From Pseudoips prasinana (taxonomy: Eukaryota; Arthropoda; Insecta; Lepidoptera; Nolidae): a DNA stretch of 64,000 nt. A model generated the notes under the pieces. The model was not told the DNA's origin, did not search any database, and saw nothing but the letters and a program-made list of their open reading frames with translations. The number at the start of each line of letters is the position of its first letter. Position 1 is the first letter of the stretch. Where the stretch lies: assembly GCA_951640165.1 (NCBI GenBank), contig OX621252.1, positions 11,564,501 to 11,628,500 on the forward strand. The letters run 5' to 3'. Position numbers and translations under genes: made by a program. Shown piece by piece: positions 8,327 through 18,236 of the stretch.

Positions 8327-11093
8327 CCCTACAGTGCATGATTTTTTTTTCAGCAGCGAAAAAAATCAATGCGATTTTAAATAATAATCCTTATTTGGGA
8401 AAAATAGTAAAAAAAATCGCAACCCATTATCTACCTATGAAATTCAGGTTTTGTAGTATGACCCACATGTGTCACAAAATGCAATGAGTAGTGAATATGT
8501 ACCTTGTATGGGATAGTGTAGAAATGATACAAATTCGTGTTTATTAATTACTTTAATAAAATAATAGTAAAAATTTGACAGAAAAACACGTAATAAGCTG
8601 TTGTAGTCTTAAAATTGACAAACTTAGGAATTTATATTCCTGAGACGAGATCAAAAGTAATTAAAAATAGTAATATCATGAACATGGTAGTGTATTATCT
8701 ACTTGTGAAAGGACATAAAGCAGTTCTTGTCCTTATTTAGACAAAGTGCAACATTGCATTTCTGGCAAGTTACAAAGGACTTTCCTTTACATCCTGGTAA
8801 CTTGCAACGCTGCCTAGGATTAGACCAAAACGGAAAGTGGTCAAAACCATCAATCCTAGAATCACGGGGTGGTACATTGGCTTTCGGTTTTCTCTTCTTT
8901 CGTTCTAGCAAATCGGATATCAATGATGGTCGCCCTCTCTTCCGAGTAATGGATGGCCCAGACAGACACAGAGCTTTTGCTACTTCCATGCGAAATTCAC
9001 GTAATTTCAACATTTTAGCATTGCTTTTTCTTTGCTCTTCAACCCTTTTGTATAAGAGCCAACTGTTTATGATCATCATATCCAGTAGGTGATAAAATAA
9101 TCGCATGTACCATTTCCTTGTACGCATTTTTATTTTATGTTTGCCAATAAAACAGTCAAGTAGATCTACTCCACCCATGTGTCGGTTATAGTGCTGAATA
9201 ATGTTAGGGCAGTCGATGTTCACATAACGTTTAGTTTTCTTACAAAACCGTCTAACACTTTTTTTAGGTTGCTCGCCGACGAAAGAAGACGCGAGAACAA
9301 CTGGTTTATTGTCGAACCACATAACTGTCACAACTGGTATACCCTCAACAGTAGTACTCCACTCTTCTGAATATCCGCGTAGTTTCTTGGCTTTGGTTAG
9401 TTCTTTATGGGAGGGTATCTGTATGTTTTTTCCCAAGCGACCTTTATTTACTGTACCTAACGTGTGTATTCCTAGTTTTGCTAAATAGGAAATCAATTCA
9501 GGCGATGTATAATAGTTATCAAAGAAAACTTTATAATTTTCTTGCTTTGGAACACATCGACATAGCCGTACTACAATGTTACTACTTGCGCCTAAATCAG
9601 GTTCATCTGGCAATCTCAGTTCAGGATTGTTTTCAGTGCCAGAATAAATTTCAAAATCATATGCAAAGCCAGTGTCATCGCATAATACTAGTAACTTGTA
9701 ACCCCATTTATGGGGTTTATTCGGAAGATATTGACGTAAAAAGTTACTGGCTTTTGTAGCACACATTTGCTCGTCGACCGAAAGCGTTTCTTTTTTAGGT
9801 ATCTTCTGACATTTTTTTCTCAAAGTTTCGAGAAGAGGTCGTATTCGAAACAGTCTGTCATGTCCAGGTTCACCTCTTGGTTTATAATTTTCATTATCAT
9901 TAAAATGTATAAAACTCCGCAATTTTTCAAAATCTGACAGAGTCATAGTGTTGTATATTAGTGGAACACCTAACTCTGAGTTCCACAACAAGCGTATATT
10001 AGAAAGCGGTACTAGTCCCAACAAAATACATATACCGAAATATTTCTTCAGCTGTATCTCTGTTACTACGTATGGCTTAGAGGGATCTTTCTGAACACTA
10101 TACTTGGTAGATTCCTCGGCAATATGATGTAGTAAATCGGAATCAAAAAAGTACAAGAAATACTGCAGAGGTGTTTCGAAATCCACGAAAGGTGCTTCTA
10201 GGTTGTCATTACCTCTAAAAGGAGTAGGTAGTGATTCAAAAGTACATCTGCGCCATAAATATCTTCTCTTATTTCTACTAGTTCTGACAATCGGGTGAGC
10301 TGGTTGCACTAGAGAGCGACTTGAGTGTCCTTGTTGTGACGAACGTCTAGTTCTAGTCGAAGACGGCGATGAACTGGATTCAAGACCATTTATTTGATCA
10401 GAAGTGCTGGGCTGAGGTTCTCTGTTGGTGCTTTCCGTAATTAAATTCGAGGTACTTGCCTGTAACGCATATGCATCTAAGGTTTCTTCTAAGAAATCAT
10501 CCTGAAGTAATTGAGGAGTTCCTACTACCTCATCCATCACTAAGTCACGAAGTGTGATCAGTTCATCGTCGCTATCCTCTTCAGACGCTTCCAGTCCATC
10601 TTCGCTTCCCGAAGGTACGTCCAAAAGGGACAGAATATTCTTTTCTGTCAATGATTTATGAGGCCTCATCTGTGAAAAAAAAAATGTTTTTATCTAACCG
10701 TTTTGCATGGTGTGACATATCAGTCACATAAAATAAAAACTCAATATTTTACACAATATTTATCAAAATCATTGAAAACTAACTTTATGGTAAAACACAA
10801 ACATAAACTTACCTCTATAAATTATTATAATTACAAAACACGACTTTTTTTTACTTTTTTAGGAATATTGAAAATCATGTAGAACAACTTTTGTCTAACT
10901 GCCTGCAGATTTGAATTAAAATCAGTGTTTAGTACACTAGCGCCACCGAGTCAAGTTTATAAACGATATTGTATAGTAGTTTATACTTCATAATTTCAAT
11001 ACCTGACGATAGATGGCGCTAATATAAAATTACGTATTGAAATAATCGCAATTTATGGTATGACCCAGATCTGTCACACCATGCGCTGTAGGG
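8327..11093 (-). mobile_element. piggyBac-like DNA transposon, 2.77 kb, complete
   Basis: The ends are CCCTACAGTGCATG at 8327 and, on the other strand, CCCTACAGCGCATG at 11093, a 14-bp inverted repeat with one mismatch. TTAA stands on both sides (8323-8326 and 11094-11097), the invariant piggyBac target. Sub-terminal motifs of the form TGACCCA(C/G)AT(G/C)TGTCACA recur just inside both ends and may be transposase-binding sites. The element carries one intact transposase frame on the minus strand and lies inside the P element. Confidence 0.93.
8699..10669 (-). CDS. piggyBac-like transposase, 656 aa
   Basis: This enzyme would cut and paste its element at TTAA sites in the nucleus. The first about 150 residues are acidic and serine-rich, then comes the DDE_Tnp_1_7-type core. 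The catalytic aspartates can be placed: D299 in SVDEQM, D384 in FFDNYYTSPEL, and D502 with D505 in MGGVDLLD, the same D, D, D-x2-D pattern as insect piggyBac. The last about 35 residues form a cysteine-rich zinc domain (CKLPGCKGKSFVTCQKCNVA), used by the family for end binding. Length fits the family (about 550-650). There is no stop or frameshift. The ATG follows directly after a pyrimidine-rich TTTTTTTTTTTCACAG, so an intron in the 5' UTR is possible. The copy could be functional. Confidence 0.95.
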   Translation of the reverse strand: MRPHKSLTEKNILSLLDVPSGSEDGLEASEEDSDDELITLRDLVMDEVVGTPQLLQDDFLEETLDAYALQASTSNLITESTNREPQPSTSDQINGLESSSSPSSTRTRRSSQQGHSSRSLVQPAHPIVRTSRNKRRYLWRRCTFESLPTPFRGNDNLEAPFVDFETPLQYFLYFFDSDLLHHIAEESTKYSVQKDPSKPYVVTEIQLKKYFGICILLGLVPLSNIRLLWNSELGVPLIYNTMTLSDFEKLRSFIHFNDNENYKPRGEPGHDRLFRIRPLLETLRKKCQKIPKKETLSVDEQMCATKASNFLRQYLPNKPHKWGYKLLVLCDDTGFAYDFEIYSGTENNPELRLPDEPDLGASSNIVVRLCRCVPKQENYKVFFDNYYTSPELISYLAKLGIHTLGTVNKGRLGKNIQIPSHKELTKAKKLRGYSEEWSTTVEGIPVVTVMWFDNKPVVLASSFVGEQPKKSVRRFCKKTKRYVNIDCPNIIQHYNRHMGGVDLLDCFIGKHKIKMRTRKWYMRLFYHLLDMMIINSWLLYKRVEEQRKSNAKMLKLREFRMEVAKALCLSGPSITRKRGRPSLISDLLERKKRKPKANVPPRDSRIDGFDHFPFWSNPRQRCKLPGCKGKSFVTCQKCNVALCLNKDKNCFMSFHK

Positions 11094-11211
11094 TTAACAA
11101 CTGAACATTGCTATTCAACGTGGCAATGCTGCCAGTATTCTAGGAACGTTACCCACTGGCACGAATTTTGAATTTGATATTTTTTGGAGTTTAGGTTTTA
11201 ATTAAGCGTTA

Positions 11212-11271
11212 ACTATTATTAATATTCCGAATTGTATTCATAATTATATTGGAATAAAATAAAATATTTAT
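11212..11271 (-). repeat. Right arm of the inverted repeat around piggyBac
   Basis: Reverse complement of 8181-8238 with a few differences; see that entry. Confidence 0.75.
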
Positions 11272-11369
11272 TAGTATGTAGTTTTTATTTACTAGTTTCA
11301 CTTGTTTTTTGGGAAAATTAGTAAATTTCATGTTCAGTATTGTATTATTGTTTTATCCTTTATATTACA

Positions 11370-12270
11370 GTTAAAAAGAAAATTTACAGAGCCTACCACA
11401 TCTACAAGTGTTGTTTTTAAAATGGATATGTCGATGTGAAAGTTTATTTGCCAGTTGTAAGCAGTTTTCTTCTTGCAAGTTAATTCCGATAAATATTGCC
11501 ATTGCATTGATTTTGCACCAATAGTTTAAAATACTCTCTTAGATTCAAAGGTGTTCCGCATCAGTTTTAACATATGACACGCGTCTAAAAATACAACTAC
11601 ATTATAATCAGCACTTTGGTGTTTCAATCAGTGTTTAAGTTTTTTATATCATCCAACTCTCAACCCAGTGTTTTCATTGTTGCAATGTTGCTTTTACAGT
11701 CATCGAATGTCACAGAACGAATTTGTACACCGATTTGATTGCATTTTTCTAATTTTTATGTGAATCTGCTTTAATACTGTCAATAAAAAATAAGCTAATG
11801 GTAGTTTCCAGGATTCATTGATTGCAACTAACTGAAAAACATAAGCTTGGGTAGCCATTTGGCTTCTATCAGCGCTACCTAAATCCATATCTACTAGGCC
11901 CTCATAGCTTTTACCTGTCCATATCTTTTGCCCCCCAATAGACTTTTTATCACTAGATTTTACTTTTTCCTCGAGCCTATTTAAAGTTTCGGTACAAAAC
12001 CCTGGTTCCGCATTTACACTTCGATACCATTCATATAATGTATGGAGGTGAGGTAAACATCTATTAAACATTTCACGTACATATTTATAAGCAGATGGCG
12101 AGTAAAAATGCAGAGTTAAGGTAAACCGGAGAATGTTTTTTGAAGGCCCTCGTACAACTGTTTTTATTTTTAATGTACATTCCATTAAACAATTCTGCAA
12201 CCTCAAAGATGATGTCCAAAAAATGACCCAGAATCGACAGAAATGAGCTGTGTACCAATGGATTGGCATT
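11370..12270 (-). pseudogene. P-element-type transposase body, decayed
   Basis: The frame 12269-11700 contains LHFYSPSAYKYVREMFN, then LHTLYEWYRSVNAEPGF, then FQLVAINESWKLPLAYF, in the order seen in P-element and THAP9 transposases. Lower on the same strand, broken frames carry a CKSNIATMKTLG-like piece and, near 11500-11440, an ENCLQLANKLSHRHIHFKNN-like piece, both from the later part of the same family. Stops and frameshifts separate them. The reading direction is opposite to the THAP exons of the same transposon, so it cannot be spliced to them. Confidence 0.8.
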
Positions 12271-13215
12271 TAAATATAATATAATGTTGCCAAAGCGGCA
12301 ACCCTGAAATCGTTGTAGTATAGGAGCTAAGAGCAAAATAAAATAAATAAAAATTCTTTTTTTTTGTTTTTTTTTTTATTTTTATTTGGCCCATAGATAC
12401 TACAATCGTTATAGCACTGTGTGTATTATTGGTAATTCTGTAGCTAAGGATTGCAAATAAAAAAAATACACAATTGCTCCTTTATTTTTTTCGGTGGGCA
12501 AAAATCACACAGTTGGTACTGGCTATTATGCGCGGGCGCGGCACGGCGGACGGCGTGACGTGGGGGGTTTGATTCAACCTGCGGGATTTTTACTTAGTAT
12601 GTTTGGACATAGAAAATAATTAATAAATAAAAGAGATTACTGTTACAATTACAACAAAACCGCGTACATGTTTTTAGTTCGTGTATAGTTCCAAACTGTA
12701 TTTTCTTTGATTATTTGGGCAATAAAGTTTTTATGATAATAATTGTTGATTTTTTTTTTATCCAAAGCAACATAATTACCAATAACACACAATATGTTGA
12801 TTGTAGTATCTATGAGCGAACAAAAATAAGTGTAAAAGTTAGAGTATTTCTTTTGCTTCTACATTCATGTGTAACACAAGTTATTGTGGATTAGAAAGTC
12901 GTTGTTGTTATAGGAAATATCATTAGAACTTATCACAATAAGACTTACATTATGAAAATAAATGTTTAACAACGATATTCTCACCCACAACATGGCTCTT
13001 AGCTCCTATACTATACCAATTATTTTTATATTTGCAATCTTTAGCCACACAATTACCAATTGTTTTAAACGATTTTTTTTTCTTATTTTATTTTGCTCCT
13101 AGCTCCTATACTATAATGATTTCAGAGTTGCCCCCTTGGTAACATTATATTATATTTCAATGTCAATCCACTGGTATACATTTCATTCCTGTCGATTCTG
13201 GGTTTTTGGTCCATA
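12170..13215. repeat. Large imperfect palindrome in the P element
   Basis: The segment 12170-12330 reappears inverted at about 13060-13215 (shared words include CTGTCGATTCTGGGT, AACATTATATTATATTT and AGCTCCTATACTA). A second inner pair, about 12385-12440 and 12765-12820, is also inverted (GATACTACAATC, TATTGGTAATT). Together they form a palindrome with an about 260-bp GC-rich centre near 12480-12740. It starts at the upstream edge of the minus-strand transposase body. Confidence 0.75.
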
Positions 13216-14272
13216 CATTTTTGGACATGTCCTTTTTTAGTCAAATCGGAAAATATTGAATTATCAATCGATTGTTTCTTTTGAAGTAAATTAATTATAT
13301 TTTTAAGGAAACATTTTTCTTAGTCTCTTGTTTACTTTTTGTAAATTATGAAGTTTTATTAAAACCTTACATCTAACACCAACTATTGTAATACTTTATG
13401 ATTACCTGGAATTTGGGAACCGCTGTTTTTAGTGAACGTTTCCGTCCGTATATCACAGCCACTTTTCCGAAACTATAACAACTATACTGTTGAAAGTTGG
13501 TAAGTCGGTGTATTCTGTGAACCGTATTAAGATTTTCACACAAAAATAGAAAAACACGAATAAATTTTGGGGGTTACCCATACTCAGAACTGAAATTCAA
13601 TATTTTATTTTTCATCAAACCCATACCATACCGATTGTGGGGTGGATAGGTGGCGCGAGAGACACTTCCAAAGCGGTAAAATTTGTTCCCCGCCCCTATT
13701 AACTTCTAAAATAAGAGAATTATAAAACTAAAAAAAATATATGATATACAATTCCATGCCAACTTCCACCGAAAATTGGTTGGAACGAGATCTAGTAAGT
13801 AGGTTTGTTTATACGTCATGAATCTTAAACCGCAATTTATCTTTCATTCAATAAACTCAAATACTTGCAGGTCGGAACTCTTGATGGGCGAGTTCGACTC
13901 AGTCGCTATTTTTGTAAAATAAGTAATTAACAAAATCCTATAATCTTCAATCGTCATTCATCAATGACGTTTTTATTCTAACATTTATTTTATAATAATA
14001 TCACTGTCAATAAAAAAAGGATATCATTATGGTTCGCAAAAGTAAAAAAAAACAGTACTCCCGGGAACGAAGTTATGAGTCCGGCCCTGTTGCATCCTGC
14101 ACTGTGTGTCATCTAGTGTAAGAAAGTTACATTACTACTAATGATAGTCGACAAAACATGCGATTAGTTTACCTATTGACCGGTAGATGTAAACAAAGAA
14201 GTAGGCGGGATCTAACACCCTCTCCCCCCCGCAAAATGTCACGCGTTGTTTCATAGAAAAATCGAATTACAA
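13216..14272. repeat. Right part of the P element with an interspersed repeat
   Basis: No gene seen. The part 13655-13925 (GCGAGAGACACTTCCAAAG, CTTCCACCGAAAATTGG, AACGAGATCTAGTAAGTAG) is repeated at 31993-32265. Its end, CGGAACTCTTGATGGGCGAG, resembles the end of repeat C. The remainder is AT-rich. Confidence 0.65.
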
Positions 14273-14350
14273 CGTCTCCTCTTTGTAATAGCTCCATGCT
14301 AATAACGGAGGTTTGGCCATGTATACACGCCAGTACATCCAGATACCTCA

Positions 14351-14462
14351 ATCTCTCAAATTTCCTTTATAGATTTTCAACTTTATCACATAAGCATAAG
14401 GTTCACTTTCAATTGGGGAAATTTTACAGATTGGGGTAGCTTGATGTGCTGGCGTCTGGACA
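14351..14462. mobile_element. MITE-A copy, left arm truncated
   Basis: The right arm (TTGGGGTAGCTTGATGTGCT...) is complete. The left arm starts inside the palindrome at TCTCAAATTTCC. Confidence 0.75.
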
Positions 14463-14471
14463 TATAATAAT

Positions 14472-14654
14472 ATATAAAGAAAGAGTATTTCTTTAATGTC
14501 GTTGGCACCATAGGTTAATAATAGGCACGGCATAGATAAAGAAAATAAAATAATATTAAAATTGATAAGAAAGCATTTTGACCAATAAACTTTTAATTTC
14601 GTTTTAAAAGATATATTTGTGTCTAACGGCATTAAAGAAACACTCTTTCGTTAC
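14472..14654. mobile_element. Foldback MITE-D, 183 bp
   Basis: The ends AAAGAAAGAGTATTTCTTTA and, inverted, AACGAAAGAGTGTTTCTTTA form about 30-bp terminal inverted repeats around an AT-rich middle. No coding frame. Confidence 0.65.
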
Positions 14655-15181
14655 ATTTATACACAGTAGATATATGTACCTACATATAGCTCATGGCAAG
14701 CGTGTGGTGACGATGATGCGAGTTTCACGCTTTTTGTTCACCCTCAAAAAGTACACATATACAAGTATACACATTTTTTTCACCCAAAAAGTGTAGTACT
14801 TTTAACAACCAGAAAACTAAAGTTTGACTCAGTATTGACCGGATTTTGAGTATGTGGTAGCTCTGCGAAACTCGAGGCTTGTGGCGTTGGTTGCCACGCC
14901 TGCCGAAGCTCTTCAGGGACTTCATGAAATCCAAGACGGTCAATTAACTCAATCCTCTATTTAAGATTAATTACTCAGCATGTTTCCCAAGAGACACATC
15001 CATACTGAATTACTAAACGTTGTTCGACAAGCGGTCAAGCCTCTGTTCTTAACTAATTGTCTACAAGTTACGGGTAGTCGTAAAACGCGGGCTCTTAATA
15101 ATGGCCGATTAAATTCATAGCCAAGGGTTTAGGTACTTTGATGATTTAAGGTTACTTATTATGGGACAAATGCTATTATAA
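14655..15181. other. Intergenic, no gene seen
   Basis: No supported coding region, and I recognise no repeat family in it. Confidence 0.4.
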
Positions 15182-15545
15182 TCCTACTAATATTATGAAC
15201 GGGAAAATTTGTAAGAATGGATAGATTAGATTAGGTTTGTTACTCTTTCACGTAAAAACTACAGAATGGATTTTAATGAAACTTTAAAATAATATAGCTT
15301 ATACACCAGAATAACACATAGGCAATTTATAAAGATATTGTGTAAATTTTCCAAAATATGACGATACGTGTCGTAGTAGGAATAAATCTACAATCTGCCA
15401 TCTATTCCGGCGTGCACTGCCAAAACCGCTAGAGGTACACATCCTACTAATATTATATACGAAAGTTTGTGAGTATAGATGTGTGTTTGTTACTCTTTTA
15501 CGCCAAAACTACTTTAACGCGGGTGAATCCGCGGGGCATAGCTAG
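15182..15545 (+). mobile_element. Non-autonomous Helitron, possibly two joined copies
   Basis: It starts TCCTACTAATATTATGAACG after an A. It ends with a GC-rich palindrome (ACGCGGGTGAATCCGCGGGGC) and CTAG before a T, as Helitrons do. A second 5' start, TCCTACTAATATTATATACG, lies at 15442, just after a CGCTAG at 15427-15432. This suggests two copies side by side or a read-through chimera. No Rep/helicase frame. Confidence 0.8.
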
Positions 15546-15889
15546 TATAAAAATATCCTGGAATACAGGAGAAGCTATCAATCTTTAACTGGTATCCTTT
15601 TATGGGCTGCGGCTGTTTCTTAGGTAAGATATTTAGTTAAATTATCCAAGGGTCAAAATTTCTCATGGCGACCACCAAAGACAAGCCAAATGGCTAGCAT
15701 AATGACATATAAAAGTAAACACGCTATCATTAAACATCAGATTTTGGGAGTACACCTGGAAATTTGTCATCCAAGGTCCTAGGATGAAAAATTTCCTGGT
15801 TATCCATTCGATAAAATAAGCGAATAAGATCGAAAAGAGATCAGAAACAGGACCAATAGTTTTACGTGCACTCATTGGGACTCGAGGCT
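15546..15889. other. Intergenic, no gene seen
   Basis: No supported gene or repeat family. Short open frames on the minus strand here lack recognisable motifs. Confidence 0.4.
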
Positions 15890-16125
15890 ATGCTTGGAGT
15901 TTCCCTGCGACATCGAATCAGTAATGCTGAGATCCGCAGACAAATCAAGGTAACAGCCGTAAGAATTGGGCAGGCTCCCTACAAGATGGACTTATGATCT
16001 TGTGCGGGTCGCTGGAAATCGCTGGATGCGGATAGCGCAAGACCGGCAATTGTGGAGATCTTTGGGGGAGGCCTTTGTCCAGCAGTAGACGTCTTTCGGC
16101 TGATATGATGATGATGATGATGAAC
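15890..16125 (+). pseudogene. LINE 3'-end fragment, RTE-like
   Basis: Broken frames spell pieces such as RHRISNAEIRRQIKVT, AGNRWMRIAQDRQLWRS-like and GEAFVQQ, the C-terminal tail typical of RTE-clade LINE proteins in Lepidoptera. It is followed by a (TGA)n tail at 16103-16122. It is 5'-truncated and frameshifted. Confidence 0.65.
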
Positions 16126-16539
16126 GGCACTCGAACGGGACACACCCAATTTTCTAGGGTCCAAGATGCTACTGAGACTTTTTTATCGCCCAATAAATAT
16201 CAATATTTCATATTGGCCTGATCCAGAAAAGAAACCTGAGACCTTAACCTTGGCGGTTAAACAATTACGACCAACATCTGTTACGGTAAAGTCGGTTACC
16301 CTTGTGTCAAAACGAAAGACTGAAAGAAATTAGTTACAAAAATAAATTACATAATTCCAGAGGATGCGACTAAATTAGTGCTCGTCATTGTCAGGTTTAA
16401 ATGAGACCTCTTGAAAACTTGAAGTCTTTTAGGGGAAAGTAACTTGAAAGATTGTGATAAATTGGGAAAGTTCCGCAAACCTAAATTTAACTGATTTCAT
16501 TATGTTGATGTTGTCTCATTATGATTAAAATTATTTTAT

Positions 16540-16760
16540 TAAGACCTAGTACCATGTTAACATACAGGCTTATTAAAGTCTTTTTAAGTTACATACTACC
16601 TCGACTTATTAATAATTTGCCACATAATTATGTTAATACCGTTAAGGAAAATTAATTTAAATATAAATTAAAAGACTACTTCATAAAGTTATTGTAATGT
16701 AACTATGTAATTTTATAATGATTATGTCTTTATCTATACTAGATTTATAGGATATTGAAT
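16540..16760 (+). pseudogene. LINE C-terminal and 3' UTR remnant
   Basis: A short frame resembles the L-P-x-x-I...F-K-x-K-L-K-x-Y/F end of Jockey-group reverse-transcriptase proteins (INNLPHNYVNTV, FKYKLKDYFIKLL), with stops. Low-information sequence, so the call is tentative. Confidence 0.45.
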
Positions 16761-16821
16761 TGTGAACTCCTGATAATTTAAATATAATCTTAGGTGGTTT
16801 CTTAGAGCTATATTAATAAAA

Positions 16822-17064
16822 ATATCTTAGGATATTATAATCTGATCCCAAACTAAGCAGAGCTTGTACTATGGAAACCGGAAAACTGATATAATACATA
16901 TTCTACTTCTCTTTTGTAAATACATACTTATATAGATAATTACACCCAGACTCAGGACAAACATACATGTTCATGCACACAAATATCTGTCCTGAGTGGG
17001 AATCGAACCCACGACCTGCGGCGTGCAAAGCAAGCATTTGCCAACCACGCCACAAACCCGTAAT
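16822..17064 (-). mobile_element. tRNA-derived SINE type 1
   Basis: On the minus strand a tRNA-like head (GGTTTGTGGCGTGGTTGGC ... GGTCGTGGGTTCGATTCCC, i.e. A and B boxes of an RNA polymerase III promoter) is followed by the body AGACTGGGTGTAATTATCTA-like and the tail TACAAGCTCTGCTTAGTTTG. Related copies: 34160-34380, 43058-43320, 56253-56465, 56838-57095. Confidence 0.85.
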
Positions 17065-17432
17065 CATTTATATTTATTTTGAATGATTATTAATAAAAAA
17101 ATATGTTTGTTACTCGAGTGCAAACACACTCAATATCAATAGCGAGAATGAAACACGAAATAATAGAAACGCATGATCTGTACTGTATTGACAGCTTCTT
17201 CCGGCAGTTTTCTTCCGCGTTAATCTGTCTATCTATCATGTGTCGTGTATATAATGGATGAATGGCGATTCAATGCGATAACCACCAATGGCATCCAAAT
17301 GTATAAGCACAATACATTTTGTAATCCAATAAGCATAATAAATAAATAAATAAAATAAGATTTTTATTCACGTAGACTTTAAAAAAGCGCTTGTAAATAG
17401 TCAGAACATGTTTGTAGTAATATAACTAACAG
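17065..17432. other. Intergenic, no gene seen
   Basis: AT-rich; no supported coding region. Confidence 0.4.
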
Positions 17433-17559
17433 CCTTATTTAAAAACGAAGTCTAAAGTTAAACTGCAGTTGATCCTCGGTTTAGTCGAAAACCATCCAAT
17501 GAGATTGCTTGATCCTAGTTCAACTGCAGTTTAACTTTAGACTTCGTTTTTAAATAAGG
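17433..17559. mobile_element. Foldback MITE-E, 127 bp
   Basis: Arms of about 44 bp beginning CCTTATTTAAAAACGAAGTC are perfect or nearly perfect inverted copies around a short loop. No coding sequence. The flanks show no clear duplication. Confidence 0.75.
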
Positions 17560-17898
17560 GTGTACGTATACATAATTATTTGTAGTTACATAGATATTTA
17601 GGTACACGGATGTGTATGAAGACATTTACGACAGTAATTATATTTAGCTAGCTTGTATTAAGTTAATTGAACAAGAAGAGATAATGTTTAAGTTCAATAA
17701 TTATCCAAATTTATAGTTTTAACTATATTTTATTACATATTGTCTGAATGGTTCTATCTATGTTAAGGTATTATTATTATGGCGGACCTTGTGTTTATAA
17801 CGACGGTCGCGCTTTAATGCTACCACCGAAGCCAATGCGCCCAACAGAGAAGACCCAGCGAAACAAACTAAGTGGGTTAATTTACTATCGGTCCCACA

Positions 17899-18167
17899 TG
17901 TTAGACTTCTCCCTATATCCCGAATTCGACCGAGGGCAAGGACGTCTTCAATGAAGTATTTTATTGTGTATACGAACGTATATTTTATTAGAAATAAAGT
18001 AATACAAATTTTATAGGTTATTCCGATGAACGTAGTCTCCGCTATTTTTATGTATAATGAAGTTTTTCTTCAACCGAGCTGTCACACCTGTCACTTGTAC
18101 TGTGCGATGTTCACACGATAGCATGTTTTAAGATCAGCGCCGCTTGATGGCGTTATATGCATGAACA
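17899..18167 (-). repeat. 3' LTR of the BEL/Pao element
   Basis: 269 bp, starting TGTTAGACTT and ending TGCATGAACA on the plus strand. It is the downstream LTR because the coding frame runs on the minus strand. Confidence 0.93.
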
Positions 18168-18236
18168 TTCCGGCCGCCTTGGAAGCACCAGGATGTAGTC
18201 TTACAACACGAAGTACTCGTCATTGTGGCTGCTTGA

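Larger units (their letters stand above)
2581..14298 (+). mobile_element. P-superfamily DNA transposon, 11.7 kb, composite
   Basis: Positions 2581-2606 and 14273-14298 are perfect 26-bp inverted repeats beginning CATGGAGCTATTACAAAG. The 8 bases just outside, CTAATAAC, are identical (2573-2580 and 14299-14306). An 8-bp duplication and ends starting CATG are hallmarks of P elements. Inside are a two-exon THAP domain on the plus strand (2757-8212), as expected at the N-terminus of P transposases, and decayed P-transposase body sequence on the minus strand (11370-12270). The unusual length comes from later insertions: an LTR element (3317-5700), a MITE (6481-6776) and a piggyBac-like element (8327-11093). 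The copy cannot make a complete transposase because the two halves lie on opposite strands. Confidence 0.85.

Noticed and set aside
8727..9759. Plus-strand frames of 63-121 codons
   Set aside because: They are shadows of the piggyBac-like transposase on the other strand. Likewise the plus-strand frames within 18237-23591 and 48621-50377.
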